Shown here: one piece after another, positions 10,305 to 22,004 of the stretch
How positions within the stretch are numbered: the stretch's first letter is position 1
How the letters are laid out: the number at the start of each line of letters is the position of its first letter
DNA from: Dissophora ornata
Taxonomy: Eukaryota > Mortierellomycota > Mortierellomycetes > Mortierellales > Mortierellaceae
Direction of reading: 5' to 3'
Assembly (NCBI GenBank): GCA_025201705.1
Contig: MU616714.1
Location: 1 to 50,431 of the forward strand
DNA length: 50,431 bases
Translations under genes and position numbers: made by a program
Notes under the pieces: generated by a model
The model's database searches: none
What the model was told of the DNA's origin: nothing
What the model saw: only the letters and a program-made list of their open reading frames with translations

Positions 10305-11934
10305 TGGTGGATCTATGAGTGAGTGCTGAGGATAGAAGGAAGGGTTTGGAACGGAGTTTGTTTTCTTTCAGTCTCGACCGGGTTGTGTTTTAAAAGTGGC
10401 GGGAAATAATATCCGAAGTAACAAGTGAGGGTTGGTATTCGTGAGAGGAGAGAGGGAGAGACAAATAGGTATACCTCGATCATTGGAGATAAAGCAGCGG
10501 CTGCAGTGCAATTGATGGAAATGGCAATCGCGCGGTTGGAGTGAAAGATGGAGCTGAGTCGAGTAAGGGTGTGGTGTTTTTGGAGGGGTGTGCAACGGGA
10601 GGGCTATTTTTATTTTTTTGGTTGGGGTGTACGAGAAAGGATATGAAGGATATGAAGAATATGAAGAATATGAAAGCGAGTTGGATGAGCGATGAGAGGG
10701 AATGAGAGGGGATGAGAGAAGGAGAGGGCGAATGAGGATGGAGCGATGTGGATGGCGAATGGCGAGACACGCATGTATTTAAGCCGCAAATGCCCCGACC
10801 GACCGTGCTTCCGTTGCTTATTCCTTTGTTCCTGGTGCGGTCCTTGCGGGAATACAGCTGTTTCCCGGTTGGAGAGTGAAACCAGCGCTGCACTCTGCTG
10901 GGAGGGATCGACCATTCGCCCACTATTAATAGTCAGCCTTCCTTTCTTTCGCTGCCCCTGCAGCATGCAGTCCGTGTCCCTGCGCACATGTCATCCGCCA
11001 TTGCCATCCACGGAAACATGGAACAGCCCTCCTCCGTTTTCTGCTCTTAGAATTCCACCTAGAACTCTAGAAGCCCTAGGTCAAGTCTCGCAATCACACT
11101 TCCAGGATAGGACTGGCCATGTCTTTGCCGTCGTGGGAAACAAAAAAGAGGGCCATGGACAGGGTTTAAAAAAGGACCGAGGCTGTCTGGGCTAACCATT
11201 GTTCCAACTGTCGGCCAAAAGTGCGTCCGATGACCGCATGTTGCTGCTGTCGGTCGGTCGTACGGGCGGTCATTGCCGGAATGCATTTAAATGATGTTTC
11301 ATTATTCGTTCGGGAAAGAGGAAGGACCGCGCACGGTTCTTTATTTCGCTTCTCATTCTTCTGTTTTGCCACCAAACGTACACGCTGTGCGCCATGCACC
11401 ATGACAAACCACTCTTCGCCCACCGCCACTGCGCCCCACACGGCAGAGCCCTGTCTGCTCGCCAGCCCATCCATTAGAGGCGGCCTTCGACTCTGGACAC
11501 TCGTGTGTTTGCGTCGACTCCGATTCCAGTTTGCTATGCTTGATCATACCCTCCTCCTAGCTAGTCCCGACAACAACAGTTTTCCAAGTGGACGTCGGAT
11601 ACCTCGGCACCGCCCACTGCATGGGCAGGGCTCAGAAACCACCCCTAGCAGGTGCGTCATGGTGTGTGTGTGTGTGTGCGCCCAAACAAGCTGGTGTACC
11701 GACGGCACCTGGAACGAGTGTGCTGGTGGGAGGACTGGAGCCATTTTTTTTTCATTTAGGAGACGAGAATCAACTCTTTGAACGCCCTGTGCTCCACGGC
11801 TCCATCAGATGCAGAGCACCAAAAGAACACACCCTCGCAGTCACCTTCACTCTTTCTGTATTTATTCTCGCATCGTTGGTTGATCATCCTGCATTGATCA
11901 CTCCTCCTCATTCCCCCCTCCATCCTCTTCCCTA
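10305..11934. promoter_or_regulatory. 1.6-kb divergent intergenic region (TMCO4-like / DExH helicase)
   Basis: This region separates opposing start codons. On the minus side, GTATAC near 10469-10474 and CTCATAG near 10315 could bound a 5' UTR intron of the TMCO4-like gene. Elsewhere there are GA-rich, GT-rich and ATATGAAGA-type repeats (about 10640-10675). Open frames in it (for example 11221-11781 +) are Cys/Arg/Thr-rich, lack family similarity and look spurious. No RNA gene was recognised. Confidence 0.5.
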
Positions 11935-14900
11935 ATGTCAAAGAACACTGGAAGAAAAGGTAGCCAGTGGCAGTCCCTTGTTCGTCATCGCCCAACCATG
12001 TTTGTCACTGATCAGCACCCCAACGAACAACGGCTAACCACCACCCCGCCCTTGCTACTCTAAATTTCTAAACACGGCAGGAAAGAGCTCAGGGCAGCCT
12101 GATAGCACACCAGCCAAGGCAAATGCCAAGAGTGGTGCGTCTGCCGGGAAGGACAGCAGTGCTTCTAGTGGAAAGGGTGGCAAAGCAGCGGTCCTGGATG
12201 AAGCTCCCGCTCCCCAAATATCAAAGGCCGTCTTTCCAGGCTGGACGGGGAAGACACCCTCTTCCCTCCTCCATGAACATTGCCAAAAACTCGATTGGGA
12301 GAAGCCAACATTTGATGCGGTAAGACCCCAAACGGCGTTTTTTATACTGTTTCGTCGATCAATCGATCTGTCTAGAGCGCTAACAGAGTTACCGCCTTGA
12401 ACTGCTACCAACTCACTCTCTAACAAAACCAGAAACGAAACCCCCGAGGATTCGTCTCCACGGTGGTCCTTGGAAAGAGAAACAAGAAAACAGGACAGAT
12501 CGAGACCTGCACGTTCTCGCCTCAGGATATTTTCAAGCCAACTGCTGCTGAGGCCCGACATTACGCTGCCACCTATGCCCTCCATAGAGTAAACAGTCAT
12601 AAGAACATGATGATGGTCCTTCCACTTGGGCCACGAGACTTTTGGTCGCAACTGGATGCTGACAAGGCAAAGGCTGGACCGGCAGATCAATATCTCTATC
12701 TCCCAGACCCCTTCATCAGCCAAGCTGCCAAGTTGCAGTTACAGCAGCAGCATCATCAGCAGGCATTGCAGGAAAAGGCTCGACAAAGAGCTGCCACCCC
12801 AATCAAGGACACTTCGGATGAAGCTCTAGTGAACTACGGCCCTAGCGAATACGCTAGCCGATCGACACTTGGAGGCGATTCGAGAGATGAGAAGAACAAG
12901 AAGAACTGGGACAAGCTGCCAATGGTCCATATGAACCAGGAGATGAGAGCAGAAGTAGAAGATGTGGTCAAGAAGCAGATGGCTGGGGAGCTCTATCAGA
13001 CGGTAAGAACGGAACCGAAACTCGACTATCAGATCACCCTGGAGTACAATTGCTAGAATGAAACTGACCTCTCAACTTATTGTCTTCGCCAGTATATCGA
13101 AGAGTATGGATCTCAGGGTGAGCCCCTGTACAACACTGTACTCTCCAAGGCTCTCACAAGGATGGGTTTCCGTGATCGGCATATCGCGGAAGCCCTCCAG
13201 TATTGCAACGATCAATCCGCTGCTCTGGACTGGCTCTGTAAGTATCACGACTTCTGGTGATGCTGTAAGCGGAGGGAGGAGATTCGGGAGATATTAACTT
13301 GTTGTTCTCATCGTTTTTTTTCCTCTAACCAGGCTTGCATGTACCAGAGGACGATTTACCAGCAAGTTTCCTTCAGTCCAACTACAACCCCACTATCACC
13401 ACAATCAGTCACACGTCGGCTTCTTTGGGTCGCGAGTATGCTATCAAACGACTCTCTGCCATTGGATTCACCTCTTCCACCTGCGGACAAATTTACGACA
13501 TGGTCGGGGCAGATGAAGAGAAAGCCATGGTCGAGCTTTTCAAACGACTCGCCTTCCCCAAGGGTCAAATCCCCGAGGATATGGTTCAGGACATCCCTAT
13601 GGAGCCCGAATCACCCGAGCAGCTACAGGAGCTTCGAGAGGACGAGATGTTGGCGTTGGAGAGCATCTATGATGATCGCTTTAAGCGGGAAGGCGCCTTT
13701 TGTGCAAAGATCAAACTGGAGGCTACTCTGCACAATAACAAGAATGCACCGAAGATCGAGCTCGAGATCCGGATATCAGAGACTTCAACCTATCCGTTCA
13801 ACCAACCTCCTCTTTTCATCATCAACGAACCCGACCTCCCATCCTACCTCCGCCTCAGCATCATTCAAAAGACAATGCAGTACGCCTATCGGACCATGGT
13901 CCTGGCTATGGGTGGACCAATCGTTTATGACGTCGTTGAGTGGATTCAGGATAATTTGAGAGATATTCTGGATAACCCACCAAGTCTTGTACAGTTAACT
14001 GAGGGCCTCATTACAGTCGATGCTTCTCAGGAACCTGAGAGTCAGGAATCTTTGGCTGGTCAGGTGAATCAGGATGCAGAAGAATCATTGCTTGTCAAGG
14101 CAACAGGTTCAAAATTATCCCTCAGCAACAACCCAGCGCGCAAGGACAACAAGAAAGGTATCCGACGGTTAAACATCAAACCCAACAGCCCAGGATCGAT
14201 CGCCATGCTGAAAGAGTACGAAAACTTGAAGGCCAAGAACACCTCGTTCCAGGCCCTTCAGGTGGGGCGCGAAAAGCTTCCTGCTTGGAGCTTCAAGAAC
14301 CAACTTGTGACAGCAGTCAAAGAAAATCCCGTGGTGATTGTGTGTGGAGAGACCGGATGCGGTAAGACGACACAGGTGCCACAATTCATTCTCGACAGTT
14401 GGATCCAGGAGAATATTGGAGAGTATGCCAACATCGTCTGCACACAGCCACGTCGAATTGCTGCGATCGGAGTTGCGGAGCGTGTGGCGGTTGAGAGGGC
14501 CACGGACGTTGGACAGCAGGTCGGATACGCGATTCGTGGCGAGAACCGATCAAACAAGAACACAAAGTTGATGTTCTGTACTACTGGTATTCTCCTTCGT
14601 CGATTGCACTCGGACCCGACTCTCCAGAACGTGACGCATGTTATGGTGGATGAAGTGCACGAGAGATCAGTGGATTCAGACTTTTTGCTGATCATCCTCC
14701 GTGACCTTATCCGGGCGCGCAAGGATCTGAAGCTGATTCTCATGTCGGCCACTATCAACAGCGAGTTCTTTTCGGGGTACTTTGATGGGTGTCCCGTTAT
14801 TGAGATCCCAGGATTCACACATCCAGTGGAGGAGCTTTACATGGAGCAGATCGTTGCCCGAACGCACCATGTGCCCGATTTCAGGGGAGCAAACGTGAAG

Positions 14901-16760
14901 CGGGTCAAAATGACGGACGCTATGGAAGATGAATGGGAGAAGACCAGGGCCGAGTATGCGAGCCTGGGATACGACGAGGAGACGATCGCCAAGGTCAGGA
15001 CTATGGAGGCCTATGCTGAACGTATCGACTATGAGCTTATCGTGGCGAGTGTGGGTGACATTTTGAAGCGCAAGGAGCCGGCTGGCAGTGTCGATGGAGC
15101 CATTCTCATCTTCTTGCCAGGAGTCATGGAGATCAAAAAGTGTATCGACTCCTTGACGGTGTTCTCTAGGACGGTGCCACAAACACTGGACATCATGCCT
15201 CTCCATGCTGCTTTGACGCCCAAGGAACAAAGCAGCATTTTCGCGCCGGTTCGCAAAGGTGTCCGCAAGATCGTTGTTGCGACTAACGTTGCTGAGACGA
15301 GTATTACAATGTATGTGTCTCGTTTGCCATCGCAAGAGTTTTTTTTTTTTTTTTTTCACATTGCTCGTTTTATACTCACATGCTTGTATTGCCTATGTGG
15401 CTAATGTAGTGATGGGGTCGTGTATGTCATCGATTCGGGACGAGTCAAGGAGACGAGGATGGAAAACAATATGACGAAACTTGTAGAAACCTGGACGTCA
15501 TTCGCATCCACCCGTCAGCGCAAGGGTCGTGCTGGTCGTACGCGACCTGGTATCGTTTACAAACTGTTCTCCAAAAAACAGTCTCTCAAACTGGCGCCGC
15601 AACAGGATCCAGAGATCTTGCGTATCCCGCTGGAACAGCTGTGCTTGTCGGTCAAGGCCATGGGCGAGAAAAACGTGGAAGGTTTCCTTGGTCGCGCTCT
15701 CACTCCTCCATCGACAGCAGCGATCCAAACCGCACTCAAGACTCTAGAGGATCTGAGCGCATTGGATAACGCGACAGGAGAGTTGACACCGCTTGGAAAA
15801 CATATGGCAGATATCCCTGCAGACTTGCGGGTGGCCAAAATGCTGGTCTTTGGCGCTGTGTTCAGATGTCTAGAACCGATCTTGGTGGTGGCGTCGTGCA
15901 TGAGCGTGAAGAGTCCATTTGTGTCGCCGATGGACAAGAGAGAAGATGCACAAAACAAGAAGATGCAATTTGCGACTGCAAAATCGGATCTCTTGACTGC
16001 CTGGAAGGCATACGACAGTTGGGAGAAACTCAAGGATTCTGGTGCCAGTCGCTCAGAATTGAAATCGTTCTGCGAAGAGAATTATCTGTCGACCAACACG
16101 CTCTTTGAAATCCAAAACCTAAAGTCGCAGTATCTGGAGGTTCTAGACACCATTGGATTCACATCCAAGGATGCTGCGGGACGGCAGAGTCGCCGAAGGT
16201 CCGAGAGATGTTCTCTTGCAGAGGACAATGTCAATTCTGATAACATGGCGCTGGTCAAGGCAATTATCCTCTCTGGATTATACCCGAACGTGATCAAGAT
16301 CAAGATGCCGGACGCCAAATTTGACAAGATGATTGCAGGAGCTGTAGAGCGAGAGACTGTGACAAAGGAGATCCGGTTGTTTACAAAGGACGATGGAAGG
16401 GTGTTCCTGCACCCGTCCTCGATCTTGTTCCAAACAAACCAGTACCAGGTCCCGTTCCTAGTCTATTTCTCAAAGCTGGAGACGACAAAGATCTTTGTGC
16501 ACGATGCAACGATGGTGCCGATGTACGGCCTGCTGCTGTTTGGTGGGCAGGTACAGGTGGATCATTTGGGACGCGGACTCGAGATTGGCGATGGGTTCAT
16601 TAAATTGCGGGCATTTGCTCGTATCGGAGTGCTGGTGAACCAGTTAAAGAAACTGCTGGACGCAGTGCTGCAGGCAAAGGTCTCGAACCCGGACTTGAAC
16701 GTATCGGAGAGTCCGGTAGTGGAGACGATGATCAAGCTGGTGAGCACGGATGGTATTTAG
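11935..16760 (+). CDS. DExH-box RNA helicase, UBA-RWD type (DHX57/DHX29-like)
   Basis: Six exons (11935-11959, 12081-12319, 12433-13002, 13093-13237, 13333-15310, 15410-16760) give 1435 residues. Exon 4 encodes a UBA-like segment (residues about 283-326), followed by a second UBA-like helix set and an RWD domain (about 428-535). Helicase motifs: I GETGCGKTTQ (about 665-674), II DEVH (about 766-769), III SAT (about 798-800), VI QRKGRAGR (about 1022-1029). HA2 and OB-fold regions fill the C-terminus. The UBA plus RWD layout matches DHX57, yeast YLR419W and S. pombe Ucp12; DHX29, the translation-initiation scanning helicase, is the nearest paralogue. Expected role: ATP-driven RNA/RNP remodelling in the cytoplasm, probably ribosome-linked. 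Exon 1 encodes only eight residues plus one base. Assignment between DHX57 and DHX29 is not settled here. Confidence 0.93.
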
Positions 16761-16816
16761 ATGAAACACTGCATATAACATACTAGAACATGCATGGGAA
16801 TAATATTGCGAGGTGC

Positions 16817-16834
16817 TCTCTCTCTCTCTCTCTC
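16817..16834. repeat. (CT)n microsatellite
   Basis: About nine CT dinucleotides between the helicase stop (16760) and the CSN4 stop (16892), in the shared convergent 3' region. Confidence 0.75.
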
Positions 16835-16891
16835 TGTTGTTTTATGTTTGCAGGAGCTACCAACTATGCTTCGCACGATGTTTACATCCTT

Positions 16892-18680
16892 TTACAGCGC
16901 AATCTTGGACGCCACGTATTCTGGGTACTTGGCGCCAATGATTCCGACCAGCTCTTCTACATGCCCACAGAGATCCTGGATGCTAGCATCCCACAGGGTC
17001 GACAACATCGGTGCCTCATGTCCGTTCACGTCTTGATCCTCTTCATCGTCCATTGTATTGATAGCTCCTCCACTTGAACCACCTGCTCCCGAACCCGAGC
17101 CTCCGGCTCCGCCTTTCGAACCTGCGCCTCCTTTGGCGCCTGCGCCGAGTCTCAGCTGAGCACCATGGGTGCGGTCGAAAAAGATCAGCCGTTCAATTTG
17201 ATCAATACTTCCAGACATGCGCCCCTCGCCCATCATCTTACTTGCCCTTGCCTCAGCCTGCTCGGGTGTGACGCCAAGCAGGGCACCCAGCTCCTCAAAT
17301 GAAATGTTGTTATAGATCTTGGAGGCTGAGAGCAGGTTATGTTCGATGACAGCTCTGTCCAAGACTGTGGTATTATCTGGCAAGAGCGCCAGTTGGTGTT
17401 GCTTCAACGTGCCTGCAAACTCTGACACCTCATTACTCCTGAGAACACGGTCGAGGTACATCTTTTCTAGGATTGAGAAATGCGGTAGTCTCTGAGATCG
17501 GTCGTCCTTGTAAAGTGTGGCGAGCATTCGAGAGCGTTGAGGTCCTGCTGGTGCCAAGACTGCGCACACCACAGATGCCGACCTACAGGTTTGGAGAGAA
17601 GGAGGAGGAGGGGGCTGAGTATGAGTCCAAGTCCTAGAAGTGGTCCTGGCATTACCTGCCCCCATGAAAGCTATGATAACTTACAAGATGTGCATGCGCT
17701 CGTCGTAGTCAACATCCTGAATATAACTGATCTCATGGTAGCGTGAACTGGCTTCCAGAAACTTGTTCTTGAAATCCGAAATCCTTGCCTGTGAAAGCTT
17801 GAACGTCAACTGAAGCGAGAGATCCTTGGTGTCGCGCATCAAAACCGACGCGCGGTTGAGGTATGCCTCTGCACTGATAGCCTCGTCGTCTTCAAGAAGC
17901 AGGCGGACGATGCGAATGTACACTCCGACCTTGTATTCGTTTGGGATGATGCTACGTGGGTCGGTGTCGCGAGATCAAATTCAAGAAATAAAATGTTATT
18001 CTCACAGTTCGATTTCTATGGCGCAGTCGCTCTGAGGTGTCGATGTGCGCTTTCGTTTCGTTTTTTTTGTTGGTTAATTACCGATGGCCCGAGTCCAGAG
18101 GGATACCCATCAAGACCTGAGCGGCCTCTGCCCAATCCTCCTCATCCTCGTAAATAGTAGCCAGGTGTGTCCTGATGGCTGATACCTACAAAAAAAAAAA
18201 GCGCGTAAATGTCAAATATACTACGTGTCAGCTCTGGGACGAGTTTTCGCGATGCAGTAGTTCAACGACACATATACAACCCTTCTCACTAAGAGCGTGG
18301 GATGTCTGATACGGCGAGAAGAAGTATGTGAAGATGTCGAACTACTGGAACATTACCTGCTCTTCAAATGATACAACCCTGCCCTGGACCTTATCAAGAG
18401 CATGCTTGTAAACCTCCTTCTTGTTCTCTGTAGACAGGCTGGATGTGGCATCAACAGCGGTGGTGAAATCTGACAGGGCCTGGCGCGAGACTACAAGGCC
18501 AACAGATTCCTCGGTTGCGGCAGTGATAAATTTCTCGAGTTGTTGACGGGTCGCTGCCTGCTGGGACTCATCGGTGGCACTGTCCTGAAGGATGGAGGCG
18601 AGTAGGTCCTGGTAGCCCTTGATCTTGTCCTTCTGGTTCGCGACCTGCCCAATGCTTGCCAGTCGTGCTTCAAAGTCCAT
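16892..18680 (-). CDS. CSN4: COP9 signalosome subunit 4
   Basis: Four exons (18357-18680, 18082-18185, 17685-17951, 16892-17582) give 461 residues. The N-terminal helical repeats ([11 protein letters not shown] onward) lead to a PCI domain whose core, [20 protein letters not shown] followed by [10 protein letters not shown] and [18 protein letters not shown], is diagnostic for CSN4. The COP9 signalosome removes NEDD8 from cullins and so controls SCF-type ligases; CSN4 is a scaffold PCI subunit next to the catalytic CSN5/CSN6 pair. After the PCI winged helix there is a Gly/Ser/Ala-rich stretch of about 35 residues that lengthens the protein beyond the usual ~400, then an acidic run and a final helix. 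Start is the first ATG; LST8 starts 270 bp away on the other strand. Confidence 0.95.
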
Positions 18681-18950
18681 GGTTGTGAATGTCGGTTTAC
18701 AGGCGAGGGAAATGGATGAGGAAAACGGCGAGGAAGAAGCTGAATGGGATGAATGGAGGGTCGAGAGTTGTCGCGAAACGCCTTTGCCTCCAAGAAGCTG
18801 AGGTGACTGTGGAACTTGGACTCGTCTGCGTTCGAGGTGCGTGGCTGACGTGTGGAAGGGGAGAGAGAGGGCGGCAAAGGGGCAAAGGCTCGTTGCCTTC
18901 CAACCGACAGACGGACAGAACCGACATCAGCCCAGCACTAGTATACCAGG
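18681..18950. promoter_or_regulatory. Divergent promoter CSN4 / LST8
   Basis: 270 bp between opposing start codons, so one compact region probably drives both genes. No TATA box was found; the CSN4 side is GA-rich on the plus strand. Confidence 0.55.
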
Positions 18951-20299
18951 ATGCCATCAGCAAAGAACCATGCACACCTCAAGGGACAGCACTACCCAGC
19001 CCCAACTCACCCCCATCAACAGCAGCAACCGCAGCAGCAACACCAGCAGCAGCAGCAGCACGACTCACACTCGGTCATTCTTGTCACTGCCGGATACGAC
19101 CATGTCATTCGTTTCTGGTCCGTTCGCACAACCCTGAATCCTCCTTGGAATCAAGACACGACGACATGGTGGACATGTAACTAATGCTCGCATCACTCCT
19201 TTTGGAATGTTGAAATAGGGAGGCGCTGAGCGGGATTTGCTCCAGGACTATCCAGCACCCCGATGCAGTACGTTTGAGTCTTTGAGTTTGAAGGCAGCAG
19301 CGCTACTCTGCACTTTGTAGCCCTTCACATTCTCACTCTGCTTCATACTCTTGGTTTTGCTTCCGGTTCACTAGCAAGTCAACAAGTTGGCTATCTCTCC
19401 AGACAAGCAGTACCTCGCAGCAGCAAGCAACCAGCATGTTCGCCTCTACGACATCAACAGCGCACACCCTAACCCCATCCTTTCCTTCAAGGGACACACT
19501 GGCAATGTCACAGCTGTGTCGTTTCACTGCGAGGGCAAATGGATGGTTACGGCGAGCGAGGACCATACATTAAAGATCTGGGACATTCGGTAAACTGCGC
19601 AACCAAGATCTCCCACCCCAGTACCAGACAAAAGGGCCAAATGGATCGCTTGACTGATTGACTACTACATGGCTTTTGATATCGATTGTTAGGTGCCCGG
19701 AACCGCAGAGGAACTTCGATCACAAAGCGCCAGTCAACGACGTCGTTATCCACCCCAATCAGGGCGAACTCATATCGTGTGATCAGAACGGAAGCATTAA
19801 GCTTTGGGACTTGGGAGAGAGTTCTTGTACACACGAGCTAGTGCCCGAAGAGGATGTCCCCATACGCTCCGTCACTGTTGCTAACGATGGATCCTCACTG
19901 GTGGCGGCGAATAATAAAGGCAACTGCTATGTCTGGAAGATGGCCCATACGCGAGACTCGACGGATTTGCAGCCCATCACCAAGTTTGCGGCGCACAACA
20001 AGTACATCACCAAGTGCGTTCTCAGTCCGGACGTCAAGCACCTTGCGACCTGCTCTGCGGACAGCACAGTCAAGATCTGGAAGACTGACAACTACTCGTT
20101 TGAGCTGGAAAAGACATTGGTCGGCCATCAGCGCTGGGTGTGGGACTGTGCCTTTTCAGCCGATTCGGCTTATCTGGTCACGGCTTCTTCAGATCATGTG
20201 GCGCGGTTATGGGAGTTGGCCTCGGGTGAGACTATCCGGCAGTACAACGGACACCAGAAGGCTGCTGTCTGTGTGGCGCTGAACGATCTGTCAATGTAG
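18951..20299 (+). CDS. LST8: LST8 WD40 subunit of TOR complexes
   Basis: Four exons (18951-19117, 19219-19267, 19375-19589, 19693-20299) give 345 residues. WD40 repeats begin with VILVTAGYDHVIRFW and continue through IRFWEALSGICSRTIQHPD, LKIWDIR, IKLWDLG, VKIWKTD and ARLWEL, the Lst8/mLST8 pattern. LST8 forms a seven-bladed propeller bound to the TOR kinase domain in TORC1 and TORC2 and is needed for kinase activity and growth control. Residues 1-42 are a His/Gln/Pro-rich leader encoded by a CAG/CAA tract; usual LST8 proteins (303-326 residues) start close to the first blade. The first donor, GTCCGT, is weak, but phase and family alignment require it; reading through it stops the protein after about 20 more residues. 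The third acceptor follows TTGTTAG. Confidence 0.94.
19019..19062 (+). repeat. CAG/CAA repeat in LST8 exon 1
   Basis: CAGCAGCAACCGCAG-type triplets encode the Gln/His-rich leader of LST8. Confidence 0.75.
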
Positions 20300-20649
20300 T
20301 CAGGTAGTCTTTTCGAAGCTCAAATAGAAAAATATACGGATCCTTTATTACTGCATTCCCACTTTGATATCCCGTTTTCCACGCATGCAGAGCCTATATT
20401 ATCCACTTGATGTTCACTGCCCATTTCCTGACCTTTTCAAGGCATCGGACCAAAATGGCGGAGCGATAGTTCTCCCCATAACTTGATAACTGAAAGCCTG
20501 TCTTTAATTCGTGGTTTTCTGTTCTACCAACGACCATAAGCACTGAGTATACCATAGGTCACGATAAGATAATAATAATAAGGGTAGAAGTGGGAAATAG
20601 CATGCCATCAATGGCCCGTTGACTGCTAACAAAAAAAAGGCTCGCGAGA
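20300..20649. other. Convergent 3' intergenic segment
   Basis: 350 bp between the LST8 stop and the stop of the F-box-like gene. It is A/T-rich with an ATAATAATAA stretch near 20570. No gene or structured RNA was recognised. Confidence 0.5.
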
Positions 20650-21660
20650 TCAAGATGCCGATGACAGAGCCGCCCACTCGGATCGGAACAGAGCCTCGCG
20701 CTGCAGCGACGACACAATCTTGGCTTTGCCCATTCCACAACTCAGGATAGCTTCCACACCAACCTGGCCACCATGGACCCGTCTTGCTGTCTGCAAGACC
20801 TCGCGATGTGGCAGGTGATGACCAAGATCTGGCGTGATAGATGGGTTCTCCTCAGCAAATGCTGACAGAGCGTTAGAAATCAGTATCTCGGGGCCCTCGA
20901 GTACATATTTGGATATTGCGCGGTGCCTGGTGATTCGGATTTTGTCGCTTCCCTCCACAGATGGAATAAGTTTCTCGGGGTGTTTCTCGAAGAGGTCCTG
21001 CCGACACTGAAGACACAGTCGAACACAAGGGTGAGTAATCGAGGCTTCAGGAACATTGGTGACGGTGAGGACAATGGCTGGGATGCTGGAAGCAGGGGCA
21101 GGTATGATCGGACAGGTGAGGACACTAAGGGACGAAGCGTGAATGGTGGCGTCGACCGTGGAGAAGGCCTCTGTCTTCAGAAAACTAAATGCGCAAACGA
21201 CCTTCATCACGTATTCTTTAATTTCCCAGCGTGCCTCACGTAGCCCAGAACTGCCAGGCGTATCAGTGGCCGCATGTGAAAGACGTTGTGGAAGAGGTTC
21301 TCGAAAGGAGAGCATAGACTTCCTGTAGATGAGCTGCCAAGCTGGTGCACTGAGAACGAGCATGCGCATGTGTTGGCTGACGAGGGAGAAAGCGGCGAGT
21401 TGCGACGGGTAGAAATACGGAAAGACGTGGTGCAGCCAAATCTCTACTGGAAGCCAATAGGCACAAGAGAGAGCCCCTCGGGCTCCTGACCACAGTGCCG
21501 CGTTGCTTGAGATGTCGCCGTTGGTGGCGTCGGCCTTGATGTTGGTATTAATGTCATCGCTGTTCTCTACGTGGATGCAACGGAGGGTTGACGAGGACTC
21601 CATGGGTACGAGTTTTGGTGGTGGGTAGGGTTGAGAAGAGGACAAGGGAACAACGGGCAT
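20650..21660 (-). CDS. F-box-like domain protein
   Basis: Single-exon gene of 336 residues. An F-box-like helix set lies at about residues 68-113: WLPVEIWLHHVFPYFYPSQL followed by FSLVSQHMRMLVLSAPAWQ, with the LP..I/L...F.......L......V.....W pattern. This suggests a SKP1-binding adaptor of an SCF ligase. The rest has no repeats I recognise. It contains a Cys-rich patch HPCVRLCLQC around residue 217 and a C-terminal helix ending ALFRSEWAALSSAS. The start is the first ATG of the frame. Substrate unknown. The neighbouring CSN4 belongs to the same cullin-RING regulatory pathway, but nothing links their transcription. Confidence 0.8.
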   Translation of the reverse strand: MPVVPLSSSQPYPPPKLVPMESSSTLRCIHVENSDDINTNIKADATNGDISSNAALWSGARGALSCAYWLPVEIWLHHVFPYFYPSQLAAFSLVSQHMRMLVLSAPAWQLIYRKSMLSFREPLPQRLSHAATDTPGSSGLREARWEIKEYVMKVVCAFSFLKTEAFSTVDATIHASSLSVLTCPIIPAPASSIPAIVLTVTNVPEASITHPCVRLCLQCRQDLFEKHPEKLIPSVEGSDKIRITRHRAISKYVLEGPEILISNALSAFAEENPSITPDLGHHLPHREVLQTARRVHGGQVGVEAILSCGMGKAKIVSSLQREALFRSEWAALSSAS

Positions 21661-22004
21661 GGGCGCCTTTTATGTGTGGACTGTATAACCAAAGCTGCCA
21701 CAATCCACACACACGAATGAACCAGCACAGAAAGGCGCGAAGCTCCAGCACCTGTGTAGGTTCCGTGGAATTCCACTCACACGCGAGCGCTCTAGAGACC
21801 ACATGACCTATTCTGCACGCGATGGGAGATTCAAAAATGAAAATCCACACACAGCTGCAGAATTTCAGAAGCGCGTCCTGACGTGGTTGCACAACATACC
21901 ACGTGAAGACTACAAAGAACGACAGAAATGATGTCAATGGGATATGATACAGGTCTTTATTCGTTTAATGGCTTCTGTTTTGATAACATCGCGGGGGGTT
22001 GTAT
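21661..22004. other. Intergenic segment, F-box-like promoter and SCP2 3' flank
   Basis: 344 bp holding the upstream region of the F-box-like gene and the 3' flank of the SCP2 gene, including an AATAAA on the minus strand at 21956-21961. No gene is recognised. Confidence 0.5.
21956..21961 (-). terminator. Poly(A) signal of the SCP2 gene
   Basis: AATAAA on the minus strand 43 nt beyond the SCP2 stop codon, at a normal distance for a fungal 3' UTR. Confidence 0.55.

Noticed and set aside
11221..11781. 186-residue plus-strand ORF in the TMCO4/helicase intergenic region
   Set aside because: Cys/Arg/Thr-biased with no domain, no splice continuity to the helicase gene and a GT-repeat in the middle.
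14258..14818. 186-residue minus-strand ORF over helicase motifs
   Set aside because: Antisense to the DExH helicase motifs I-III, which are unambiguous on the plus strand.
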